Shown here: positions 1-7,043 of the stretch, piece after piece | Numbering within the stretch: the first letter of the stretch is position 1 | Layout of the letters: every line of letters begins with the position of its first letter | NCBI RefSeq assembly: GCF_001612635.1 | Contig: NZ_BDAV01000009.1 | Location: forward strand, 496,001 to 560,000 | Direction: 5' to 3' | Source of the DNA: Nocardia africana NBRC 100379 | GTDB lineage: Bacteria > Actinomycetota > Actinomycetes > Mycobacteriales > Mycobacteriaceae | Length of the DNA stretch: 64,000 nucleotides | Program-made: the position numbers and the translations under genes | Notes under the pieces: model-generated | Databases searched by the model: none | What the model saw: the letters and a program-made list of their open reading frames with translations, nothing else | Told to the model about the DNA's origin: nothing

Positions 1-291
1 ATCGCCATCGATCAGGACACCCGGGTGGCCCCCGCAGTCCCGCTCCCCCGCGATCACCGGATCCTCACCAAACCTCTGGCCGACGGTTCGGTCGCGGTGG
101 CACTGCTCAACCCCGGCGAGCAGCCGCTCACCCTCGCGACCGGCGCCACCGAAGTCGGTCTCGCACAGGCACGGTCGTACACCGTGCACGACATCTGGGC
201 CGCGACGACGACGGTGACCGACGGCCGCATCGTCGCGCCGGACATTCCCGCCCACGGCGTGGCGCTGCTGAGGATCACTCCCGGAGCGTGA
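1..291 (+). CDS. C-terminal end of a GH27-type alpha-galactosidase (partial)
   Basis: The frame is open from the first base to the TGA at 289-291 and gives 96 residues; the start lies before the window. It opens with IAIDQD, the conserved stretch found where the catalytic barrel of family 27 glycoside hydrolases (alpha-galactosidases) ends. A short segment containing KPLADGSVAVALLNPG follows, the usual form of the beta-sandwich C-terminal domain of that family. GH27 enzymes hydrolyse terminal alpha-galactosyl residues. The catalytic aspartates are outside the window, so activity and substrate cannot be judged, and a signal peptide cannot be tested. The family assignment is inferred from this tail only. 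Confidence 0.7.
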   Translation: MAIDQDTRVAPAVPLPRDHRILTKPLADGSVAVALLNPGEQPLTLATGATEVGLAQARSYTVHDIWAATTTVTDGRIVAPDIPAHGVALLRITPGA

Positions 292-413
292 GGTTTCAGG
301 GCCGACCGGACACGGAGGATCTCCGAAACATCCTGCCCTCCCATGCCCGGCGACTGTAACGTGTTCCACGCCTGGGCTTTCCAGCGAACGGACCGTAGGG
401 GAATCGGATATCG

Positions 414-842
414 ATGGTGAGTTTCTTTCGTGAGGACGGTGGCCGGCTCGTGGCCCAGCGGCTGGCCGCGAACCAGAATGCCGACCGTAAGATCGCCTGG
501 CACAGTCTGCCGCCGCTGGTGGCGGGCGAGGCGATCACTCCGTTCCAGCGCGCCGCGATCCTCGGCGACGGCACCAACCACGTCTGCCACTGGGGCTCGG
601 AAGGGGCCGGTTACATCAATGCCGATGTGACGGTGAACCTTTCCCGCCTGCCCCGCGGACACGAACTGGGGGTGCGTGCCGACAATTCCATCGCCTCGGG
701 CGGTATCGCCGTCGGCGTCGCCACCCTCTACGACCGCACGGGTCCTGTCGGCACCAGCGTGATCAGCACTCTGTCCAATGCGCGCCGTCGCATCGATTTC
801 GCGCGTACCTCCGCCGCCGAGATCGGCGGCGCTCCCGGCTGA
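414..842 (+). CDS. Half-length TesB-like acyl-CoA thioesterase (C-terminal hotdog domain)
   Basis: This 142-residue protein resembles the C-terminal half of two-hotdog acyl-CoA thioesterases: AWHSLPPLVAGE, PFQRAAILGD and YINADVTVNLSRLPRGHELGV follow the family pattern of a substrate-surrounding helix and the second hotdog sheet. Family members are usually about 260-290 residues, so one hotdog domain is missing. The first residues (SFFREDGGRLVAQ) look like the extreme N-terminus of the full-length family, joined almost directly to the second domain. That would fit an internal deletion or a natural single-domain form. No good ribosome-binding site precedes the ATG. Function is uncertain, and a pseudogene remnant is possible. 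Confidence 0.55.
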   Translation: MVSFFREDGGRLVAQRLAANQNADRKIAWHSLPPLVAGEAITPFQRAAILGDGTNHVCHWGSEGAGYINADVTVNLSRLPRGHELGVRADNSIASGGIAVGVATLYDRTGPVGTSVISTLSNARRRIDFARTSAAEIGGAPG

Positions 843-856
843 TTCGCGCATTTCCT

Positions 857-1138
857 TCACATCCACCCGGCAGGGTATCCGCCGTCCCACGGCCGAGGGC
901 GGATGCGGGAGAGGCCGAGTTGCGGCTCGCCGCCGAGATACGACCGCAGCAGCACCGCGGCTCGCTGTCGCCACGCGCGATCGACACGCGTGCCGCGATC
1001 GGCGACGATGGCTGCGAGCCGGGTGCGGAAACGCTGTTCGCTCATGCCGAAACGTACGAGGATCTCCTCGTCCGGCGGCCCGCCGTAGGGCAGCCACAGC
1101 ATGGCGAAATCGATGATTGCCTGTTCTTCGTCGGTCAT
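857..1138 (-). CDS. DUF3263-like small protein
   Basis: This 93-residue protein starts at an ATG at 1138. Its N-terminal half (EEQAIIDFAMLWLPYGGP, then MSEQRFRTRLAAIV) follows the pattern of actinobacterial DUF3263 proteins: a short acidic helix with an aromatic patch, then a helix-turn-helix-like MSxxRxxxxLxxIV segment. DUF3263 proteins are small, probably DNA-associated, and have no settled function. The C-terminal 30 residues are arginine- and proline-rich and probably disordered. It is divergent from the short ORF at 1300, and the interval between them carries a candidate operator at 1212-1235. Confidence 0.55.
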   Translation of the reverse strand: MTDEEQAIIDFAMLWLPYGGPPDEEILVRFGMSEQRFRTRLAAIVADRGTRVDRAWRQRAAVLLRSYLGGEPQLGLSRIRPRPWDGGYPAGWM

Positions 1139-1211
1139 CGTTCACTCACGAGATTCGCGGGCCCCGCCGCACGGCGCCGGGGCGGTCGGACTTTGCGGTA
1201 CCCGTCGAAGT

Positions 1212-1235
1212 GTAATATTGTCCAGACAGGTGTCC
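1212..1235. promoter_or_regulatory. Candidate operator, copy 1 of a repeated 24-bp element
   Basis: Read on the minus strand this site is GGACACCTGTCTGGACA followed by ATATTAC. It matches 20 of 24 positions of the element at 3817-3840. It contains TGTC and GACA half-sites facing each other with 2-bp spacers, as expected for a dimeric TetR-type repressor. It lies between the DUF3263-like gene and the TetR-like fragment at 1300. Confidence 0.5.
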
Positions 1236-1299
1236 ATATCTGTGGCGCCCACGACCGCAGGCCACTTCCTCCACACCGGAGGGGAAGAAGCGACACGCC

Positions 1300-1530
1300 A
1301 TGGCGACAACACCGCACAGCCCGTTCGACGTCGCGAGTACTCGAAGCCTGATCGCGCCGGAAATCCGGCGTCGCATTCGCGCGGCGGCCGGCTCCGACCC
1401 CGACCCGGACCGCATGAAGGCACTCGAAGCGATCTATCTAGGGACAGTGCTCACCGCGAGCATGGGTTACTCACTGCACAGCGGCGCCTGCTCGGTGGAA
1501 CATGTCGCGACCAGGATCATCTATCGATGA
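1300..1530 (+). pseudogene. Probable C-terminal remnant of a TetR-family regulator
   Basis: This open frame of 76 residues begins with ATG at 1300. The stretch IAPEIRRRIRAAAGS and then LEAIYLGTVLTASMGYSLHS resembles the last two helices of TetR-family ligand-binding domains, where LGxxLTxxMG is common. No helix-turn-helix domain precedes it in any frame, because only about 160 bases separate it from the divergent gene. It is therefore either a headless regulator fragment or an unrelated small protein. An SD-like GGAGGGG lies near 1278 but is rather far from the ATG. The operator at 1212-1235, matched by a second copy near 3.8 kb, suggests that an intact regulator once sat here. This is inference. 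Confidence 0.4.
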
Positions 1531-1600
1531 TGTCCCCCCTGGGCCTCGAGCGCTCGACGAACACGGGCCGGGCGTGAACCTCGTGCGGGCCCGTGGCTGA

Positions 1601-2668
1601 TCAGTGACGATCCGGCTCCGGATCGCCGAATCGAGCACGGATCGCACCCCACGGGTCGGCAAACGCGCGTGAGCCGTCGCGGTACGGCGACAGCCGTCCG
1701 AGATACCAACGGACCACCGGCGTGGACGGGCGGGCGAGAAACCGCACTATGCCTGTCCTGGAACGGATTTCGGCGAGCATATCCGGGAAGGAGTGATGCT
1801 GGAAGCGCAGCACGTCCTGGGAGCGTGCAGTATCCATCCAGTCGGTGGCGAACCAGTCCGCATCGCTGTCCGGGTCCCCGTCCAGTCCGCGCGGGATGGC
1901 CCCGGGCAACCCGGAGGCCGCGGCGATCGAGGCGCCGATATCGCACTGTCGCAGCCGATGTGAAGCGTCGCCGCCGATCAGGAAAACCTCGCGCACGCAC
2001 GGCGTGCCGATCGCGGCCGTGAACGCGGCGGCCACATCGCGCACGTCGACCGTGGTGATTCGCCCGTCGGCCGGCAGCGCCGCCTCGAAGGTGAGCACGT
2101 CACCGTCCAGGCCACGCATCGGCTCGACGGTGAGTACGCCGCCGAGCCGCAGAATCACCCACTCCGGTCGCGACGCCCGCACCAGCCGTTCGGCCTCCGC
2201 CTTGTGCGCGCCGTACAGATCCGCCGGCCGCACCGGAGTGTCCGGCGTGAGCAGTCCGCCGGACCGATGCGGATTGCGGGCGCCGTATACCGCGATACTC
2301 GACGCGAGCACGAACCGCGGCGGCGCGGTGAGTTCGGCCGCGGCGTCGAGCAGTGTGGCGGTGGCCTCCACATTGACGGCGCGGGCGAGGCCGCGGCGCT
2401 GGTAACAGACCGGCGGGATGATCGCGGCAAGATGGACGATCGCGCTCGGACGCACCGAGCGCAGCAGCTCACGAACCTGCTGCGGCACGGTCAGATCCGC
2501 CCATCGCACCTCCACGCCGGCACCGGTGAACCTTCGCGCCGCGCGGCGGTTGGCCGGGATGTCGAGGTCGGTGGCGATGACGCGGGACCCGCCTGTGGCG
2601 AGGGTGCGCACCAGCGCGGTGCCGACCAGCCCGAACGCACCGGTGACGAGTACCGGCCCCGAAGTCAT
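1601..2668 (-). CDS. NAD-dependent epimerase/dehydratase family protein
   Basis: This 355-residue extended SDR begins MTSGPVLVTGAFGLVGTALV, so the Rossmann glycine motif (TGAFGLVG) is at residues 9-16. The catalytic pair is YGAHKAEAE (Tyr-x-x-x-Lys), preceded by the SSIAVYG strand typical of sugar-nucleotide epimerases and 3-beta-HSD-like enzymes. The substrate cannot be told from sequence. The ATG at 2666-2668 overlaps the TGA of the upstream gene in an ATGA arrangement, so the two are translationally coupled and probably act in one pathway. An open frame continues far upstream but only as a shadow of the neighbouring gene, so the ATG at 2668 was chosen. Confidence 0.8.
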   Translation of the reverse strand: MTSGPVLVTGAFGLVGTALVRTLATGGSRVIATDLDIPANRRAARRFTGAGVEVRWADLTVPQQVRELLRSVRPSAIVHLAAIIPPVCYQRRGLARAVNVEATATLLDAAAELTAPPRFVLASSIAVYGARNPHRSGGLLTPDTPVRPADLYGAHKAEAERLVRASRPEWVILRLGGVLTVEPMRGLDGDVLTFEAALPADGRITTVDVRDVAAAFTAAIGTPCVREVFLIGGDASHRLRQCDIGASIAAASGLPGAIPRGLDGDPDSDADWFATDWMDTARSQDVLRFQHHSFPDMLAEIRSRTGIVRFLARPSTPVVRWYLGRLSPYRDGSRAFADPWGAIRARFGDPEPDRH

Positions 2669-3735
2669 TCGGCCACAACGCTTCCGGCGATCAGCGGCAG
2701 GTCGAGGGCGGTGCGGATTCCGGCGGGGGCGCCGACCACCGCGGGGATGGCGTTGACGATCCGGCCCGCGGCGGCCACGATCGCCGCGTGATTGTGGTCG
2801 CCGTGGCGGCTGGTGGGACAGATGTCGACGGTATAGGAGGGTTCGCCGACGATCTCGACCCGATAGGACCCGCCGGGCTGGGCCGGCTGCGGCCAATCGG
2901 GTCGCAGGTCGCCCCGCAGCCGGGTGGTGTGCTCGATGACGATGACCGGGCGGCCCTTCACCAGCCCGCGGATCTCGAAATGTATTGCCGCGACCGACCC
3001 TTCGGGCACGTGCCCGGCGGCGATGTCGAAGCTCTCCGGCGCCGGTTCCCGCTCGTAGGATTCGGTGATCTCGTCGACGGTGATGCCCAGCCCCGCCTCG
3101 AGTTGCCGGATCGTCGTGCCCCAGGCCATGCCCAGCACCCCGGGCTGCAGCAGCATCGGCACCTCGTCGAGGGGTTTGCCGAATCCCATGACGTCGAACA
3201 TGACCGTCGCGCCGTCGTAGGTGGCGTAGTCGGCGATCTCCGAACACCGCACCTGTTCGATGTCGCGGCAGGTGCCGGCGAAGGCGAGCGGGATCAGATC
3301 GTTGGCGAAACCGGGATCGATGCCGGTGATGAAGATGCTGGCATCACCCTCGCGCGCAGCCGCCTCGATGGCGGCGAAGAACTTGTCCGGCAACACCTTC
3401 CACGGATACTGCAGCAGTCCCGGAGCCGATCCGACGATGTCGACGCCGGCGGCCAGGATGCGGCGGCAGTCCTCCAGCGCTTCCAGCAACCGGGTATCGC
3501 CCATCGCGCAGTAGACCGCGCAGTCCGGGCGCAGGGCGAGCACCTCCGCCAGCTCGCCGGTCGCGCGGATGCCGGTGGCGACGTCGAGGCCGGCCAGTTC
3601 GCCGGCGTCCTTGCCGACCTTCTCCTTCGTTGAAACGCACACGCCGACCAGTTCGAAGCGCGGGTCCTCGATCAGGCCGGCCAGTGCGAGCCGGCCGACA
3701 TTGCCGGTGCCGATGTGCACGACGCGGATGGGCAT
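2665..3735 (-). CDS. DapB-fold NAD(P)H-dependent amine dehydrogenase-like protein
   Basis: This 356-residue protein begins MPIRVVHIGTGNVGRLAL, a Rossmann GxGxxG motif at the extreme N-terminus as in dihydrodipicolinate reductase. At this length, and with the GIDPGFANDLIPLA segment, it matches the larger dihydrodipicolinate reductase-like / 2,4-diaminopentanoate dehydrogenase group rather than true DapB (about 250 residues). Such proteins are numerous in mycobacteria and Nocardia and their substrates are mostly unknown. The start at 3735 has a GAGGAGAG ribosome site just upstream. It is the first gene of a two-gene operon with the epimerase. The repeated operator at 3817-3840 lies about 80 bases before its start. 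Confidence 0.75.
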   Translation of the reverse strand: MPIRVVHIGTGNVGRLALAGLIEDPRFELVGVCVSTKEKVGKDAGELAGLDVATGIRATGELAEVLALRPDCAVYCAMGDTRLLEALEDCRRILAAGVDIVGSAPGLLQYPWKVLPDKFFAAIEAAAREGDASIFITGIDPGFANDLIPLAFAGTCRDIEQVRCSEIADYATYDGATVMFDVMGFGKPLDEVPMLLQPGVLGMAWGTTIRQLEAGLGITVDEITESYEREPAPESFDIAAGHVPEGSVAAIHFEIRGLVKGRPVIVIEHTTRLRGDLRPDWPQPAQPGGSYRVEIVGEPSYTVDICPTSRHGDHNHAAIVAAAGRIVNAIPAVVGAPAGIRTALDLPLIAGSVVAE

Positions 3736-3816
3736 TCGTCTCTCCTCGGATCGCTGCGGCACCGCAGGCGGCCGGCGTCGCTGCCGTACCGGCGGGTGAT
3801 CATACGGGCCGCAGTC

Positions 3817-3840
3817 GGACAAGTGTCTGGACAGTACTAC
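3817..3840. promoter_or_regulatory. Candidate operator, copy 2 of the repeated 24-bp element
   Basis: GGACAAGTGTCTGGACA followed by GTACTAC matches the minus-strand reading of 1212-1235 at 20 of 24 positions, 15 of 17 in the core. The TGTC/GACA half-sites are conserved. It sits in the promoter interval of the minus-strand amine dehydrogenase-like/epimerase operon, which it probably controls. Confidence 0.55.
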
Positions 3841-3904
3841 GATCCCGCGCCGGCCGACAACAGATCACCCGCGCGAACAGCGGTCGGACCTCTGGAACAG
3901 TGTC

Positions 3905-3918
3905 TAGAACATGTTCCA
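3905..3918. promoter_or_regulatory. KstR-type operator
   Basis: TAGAACATGTTCCA fits the published KstR consensus TnnAACnnGTTnnA at every fixed position. KstR is the TetR repressor of cholesterol catabolism in mycobacteria and rhodococci and is released by 3-oxo-cholestenoyl-CoA-type ligands. A larger inverted repeat, CTGGAACA (3892-3899) and TGTTCCAG (3912-3919), surrounds it. It ends 23 bases before the ATG of the steroid-type SDR, a natural place for repression. The kstR gene itself is not in the window. Confidence 0.75.
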
Positions 3919-3941
3919 GTTTGCATGGTAGCGTCACCGGC

Positions 3942-4682
3942 ATGGGACGTGTAGACGGCAAGATTGCACTCATCAGCGGGGGCTCGCGAGGTATGGGTGC
4001 GGCCCATGCGCGACTGCTCGTCGCCGAAGGCGCGAAGGTCGTGATCGGTGACATTCTCGACGACGAAGGTGCGGCTCTGGCCGGCGAACTCGGGGATGCC
4101 GCGCGTTTCGTGCACCTGGACGTGACCGAGCCCGCGGACTGGGCGGCGGCGGTGTCCACGGCCGTCGGCGAATTCGGCAAACTCGACGTGCTGGTCAACA
4201 ACGCGGGCATCGTCAACGGCAATTCGCTGCGCAAGTTCGAACTCGAACAGTGGCGCCGCATCCTCGATGTGAACCTGACCGGAACGTTTCTCGGCATGCA
4301 GGCCGCGGTCGAGCCGATGATCGCCGCCGGCGGCGGATCCATCGTCAACGTCTCCTCGATCGAAGGATTGCGCGGCGCGCCGTGGGCACACGGCTATGTC
4401 GCCTCCAAGTGGGGTGTGCGCGGCCTGGCGAAGTCGGCCGCACTCGAGCTGGCGCCGCACAACATTCGCGTGAATTCGCTGCACCCCGGGCTGATCCGCA
4501 CACCCATGACCGCCGCCATCCCCGACGATCTGGTGACGATTCCGCTGGGCCGTCCGGCACAGCCCGAAGAGGTGGCGACCTTCGTGCTGTTCCTGGCGAG
4601 CGACGAATCCTCGTATGCGACGGGCTCGGAGTTCGTCGTGGACGGCGGACTGGTGACCGCGGTACCGCACAAGACCTCCTGA
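3942..4682 (+). CDS. SDR, 3-alpha/20-beta-hydroxysteroid dehydrogenase type
   Basis: This 246-residue classical SDR has the TGxxxGxG-type motif SGGSRGMG near residue 12, NNAG at about residue 83, VSSIEG and a YVASKWGVRG active site (Tyr-x-x-x-Lys). The sequence closely follows the mycobacterial FabG3/Rv2002 group (ISGGSRGMGAAHARLLVAEG, FVHLDVTEPADW, SIEGLRG), which acts on 3-alpha and 20-beta hydroxysteroids with NADH. The start at 3942 was chosen because the family begins MGRVDGK-like; a longer open frame reads back through the divergent promoter. A KstR-type operator precedes it. It is followed by the acyl-CoA synthetase with a 32-base gap, probably in one transcript. The steroid role is inferred from the family and the operator. 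Confidence 0.82.
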   Translation: MGRVDGKIALISGGSRGMGAAHARLLVAEGAKVVIGDILDDEGAALAGELGDAARFVHLDVTEPADWAAAVSTAVGEFGKLDVLVNNAGIVNGNSLRKFELEQWRRILDVNLTGTFLGMQAAVEPMIAAGGGSIVNVSSIEGLRGAPWAHGYVASKWGVRGLAKSAALELAPHNIRVNSLHPGLIRTPMTAAIPDDLVTIPLGRPAQPEEVATFVLFLASDESSYATGSEFVVDGGLVTAVPHKTS

Positions 4683-4714
4683 CCCCGGACGACATCCCCT
4701 CCAGGAGCACAGAT

Positions 4715-6334
4715 ATGCCCCAAACAGAAACCAGCACAATCGATCCCGCGACTCTGCTGCGGCTGCCGACCCACAACGGGCACGCCCTGCTCGCCGGACT
4801 GCGGCGCCATCGGCGCGACCCGGTGATGACACTCGGCGACACCGTCCTCACCGGCGCCGACGTCATCGACGCCATCAGCCGATACATCGCCGCGTTCGCC
4901 GCCCACGAGGTCGGGCTCGGCACCCCGAGCGCGCTGCTCGCCCTCAACCGTCCCGAGGTGCTGTTCATCCTCGGCGCCGGCCAGATCGCCGGACATCGGC
5001 GCACCGCACTGCATCCGATGGGCGGGCTCGACGACCACGTGCACGTGCTGACCGATGCCGGTATCACGAATCTCGTCATCGATCCGCAGCCGGCGTTCGT
5101 GCGGCGCGCGCGCGAACTGGCCGACCGGGTTCCCGAACTGAAGCGGATCCTCGTCCTCGGCCCGGTCCCGGAGGAACTGGCCGACATCGGCGTCGACTTG
5201 ATCGCCGCCGCAGCCCAATACACGCCGGAACCGATCGAAGCCGTCGATATCCCACCGGATTTCGTCGTCTCGATCAGCTACACCGGCGGCACCACCGGCA
5301 AGCCCAAGGGTGTCATCGGCACCGCCGGCACCATGGCGACCATGACCCAGATCCAGCTCTCGGAATGGGAATGGCCGCAGCGCCCGCGATTCCTGATCTG
5401 CACGCCGCTGTCGCACGCGGGCGCCGCGTTCTTCCTGCCGGTGGTGCTGCAGGGCGGGCAATGCGTGGTACTTCCGCGATTCGACGCCGGCGAGGTGCTG
5501 CGCGCCATCGAGGAACATCGCATCTCCGCGACCATGCTGGTGCCGTCGATGCTGTACGCGCTGCTCGACCATCCCGATATCGACTCGCGCGATCTGTCGT
5601 CGCTGGAGACGATCTACTACGGCGCCTCGTCCATCGATCCGAAACGCCTTACGCAGGCCATCGCGCGGTTCGGTCCCATCTTCGCCCAGTACTACGGCCA
5701 GTCCGAAGCGCCGATGGTGATCAGCTATCTGGCCAAGGACGAGCACGACGAGGCTCGGCTCACCTCCTGCGGCCGCCCGTCGGCGGCGTTGCGCACCGGG
5801 CTGATCGGCACCGATGGCAAGCGTGTGGCGCCGGGCGAGGTCGGCGAGATCTGTGTATCCGGGCCACTGCTGGCCGGTGGTTACCTGAATCTGCCGGACG
5901 TCACCGCGGAGACCTTCCGCGACGGCTGGCTGCACACCGGGGATCTGGCTCGCGAGGATCCGGACGGCTTCTGGCATATCGTCGGACGCAGCAAGGACAT
6001 GATCGTCACCGGCGGCTTCAACGTCTTTCCCAGAGAGGTGGAGGATGTCATCGCCGCCGACGCCCGCGTCCAGGGCGTCGCCGTGGTGGGCGTCTCCGAC
6101 CCCCGCTGGGGCGAGGCGGTGACGGCCGCGGTCGTCTTCGACCCTGCCACCGCGGCCGATTCCGACGCGGTGGCCGCGGCGATCGACGACATCCAGCAGG
6201 ATGTCAAGCGCCGCAAGGGTTCCGTGCAAGCTCCCAAGCACATCGTCGTGGTCGACGCGCTGCCGTTGACGGGGCTGGGCAAGGTCGACAAGAAGGCCGT
6301 TCAAGCCCTCGTCACCGCCGAACTCGAGCGGTAG
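4715..6334 (+). CDS. Long-chain-type acyl-CoA synthetase (FadD-like)
   Basis: This 539-residue AMP-forming ligase has the core adenylation signature SYTGGTTGKPKG near residue 187, the acyl-pocket motif YYGQSEAP, HTGDLAREDPDGFWHIVGR with the ATP-ribose aspartate near residue 408, NVFPREVEDV in the hinge, and the C-terminal catalytic lysine in GLGKVDKK near residue 522. It activates a carboxylic acid to an acyl-CoA through an acyl-AMP. The chain type cannot be read from sequence. The ATG at 4715 has AGGAG about 7 bases upstream. Its place behind a KstR-type operator and a steroid SDR suggests a sterol side-chain or ring-fragment substrate, which is inference. Confidence 0.85.
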   Translation: MPQTETSTIDPATLLRLPTHNGHALLAGLRRHRRDPVMTLGDTVLTGADVIDAISRYIAAFAAHEVGLGTPSALLALNRPEVLFILGAGQIAGHRRTALHPMGGLDDHVHVLTDAGITNLVIDPQPAFVRRARELADRVPELKRILVLGPVPEELADIGVDLIAAAAQYTPEPIEAVDIPPDFVVSISYTGGTTGKPKGVIGTAGTMATMTQIQLSEWEWPQRPRFLICTPLSHAGAAFFLPVVLQGGQCVVLPRFDAGEVLRAIEEHRISATMLVPSMLYALLDHPDIDSRDLSSLETIYYGASSIDPKRLTQAIARFGPIFAQYYGQSEAPMVISYLAKDEHDEARLTSCGRPSAALRTGLIGTDGKRVAPGEVGEICVSGPLLAGGYLNLPDVTAETFRDGWLHTGDLAREDPDGFWHIVGRSKDMIVTGGFNVFPREVEDVIAADARVQGVAVVGVSDPRWGEAVTAAVVFDPATAADSDAVAAAIDDIQQDVKRRKGSVQAPKHIVVVDALPLTGLGKVDKKAVQALVTAELER

Positions 6335-6348
6335 GTCGTCACCCGGCC

Positions 6349-6951
6349 TTACGAGCGCGCCCCGCGCCCTCCGCGCCCCGGCTCACCCACGACGTCGGCG
6401 AGACGTCGTGCGCCGGTGGCGATCTCGGTCGCCACCGCCATATCGAGCCGGAATTCGTGGTCGGCGGCCGGCGCGGGGCCCTCGTGATGGCTGATGCCGG
6501 CGGGGCCGATGACGTAGTGCAGTGCCGCGTCGCCGATGTGGACCGTGACCGTGCCGGCGGGCACGACATCGGCGACCGCGCGTCCCAGCGGCAGCGCGAA
6601 CCAGTGTGCGCGCACCGCGTCGGTGGCGCGACGCTCCCCCAGCAACGGCGCCCCCCATTCCGAGAGCGCTTGCAGCACAGGCCGTAGCGCCGCGCCGGCG
6701 GGGGTGAGCTCGTAGACGGCGGCCGCCGATCGCGACCCGACCTTGCGATGGGTGAGTATGCCGTCGCGTTCCAGATCCTTCAGCCGGGCCGCCAGAATAT
6801 CGGTGCTGATGCCCGGGAGATCGGCGAACAGATCGCTGTAACGCCTTGGGCCCGAGCACAATTCGCGAACCACCAGCAGATTCCAGCGATCACCGACGAC
6901 TTCGAGCGCGCGGCTGACCGGGCAGTAGTGGTCATAGGTTCGGCGTGGCAC
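6349..6951 (-). CDS. HxlR-family winged-helix regulator with C-terminal SCP2-like domain
   Basis: This 200-residue protein begins MPRRTYDHYCPVSRALEVVG, the typical N-terminus of HxlR/MarR-like regulators with one cysteine before the first helix. The winged helix follows (RWNLLVVRELCSGPRRYSDL, then LKDLERDGILTHRK). Residues from about 115 onward form a second small alpha/beta domain, as in the long HxlR group that carries a sterol-carrier-like C-terminus. It is divergent from the aminotransferase gene, and two palindromes of the same type lie between them. It very likely represses itself and that gene. The inducer is unknown. Confidence 0.85.
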   Translation of the reverse strand: MPRRTYDHYCPVSRALEVVGDRWNLLVVRELCSGPRRYSDLFADLPGISTDILAARLKDLERDGILTHRKVGSRSAAAVYELTPAGAALRPVLQALSEWGAPLLGERRATDAVRAHWFALPLGRAVADVVPAGTVTVHIGDAALHYVIGPAGISHHEGPAPAADHEFRLDMAVATEIATGARRLADVVGEPGRGGRGARS

Positions 6952-6971
6952 ATCCCCAGCCTATCCCAGCA

Positions 6972-7008
6972 CTTGGAAAATCCAAGCATAAACTTGGAAT
7001 AACCAAGT
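6972..7008. promoter_or_regulatory. Twin palindromic operators for the HxlR regulator
   Basis: Two inverted repeats stand side by side: CTTGGA-AAA-TCCAAG at 6972-6986 and ACTTGG-AATAA-CCAAGT at 6992-7008. Both use the half-site CTTGG, and their centres (6979 and 7000) are 21 bp apart, two helical turns, so two dimers could bind on the same DNA face. They lie between the divergent HxlR and aminotransferase genes. Confidence 0.75.
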
Positions 7009-7043
7009 ACAGTAGGCGGCCTACACGCCGGAAGGGGATGTTC

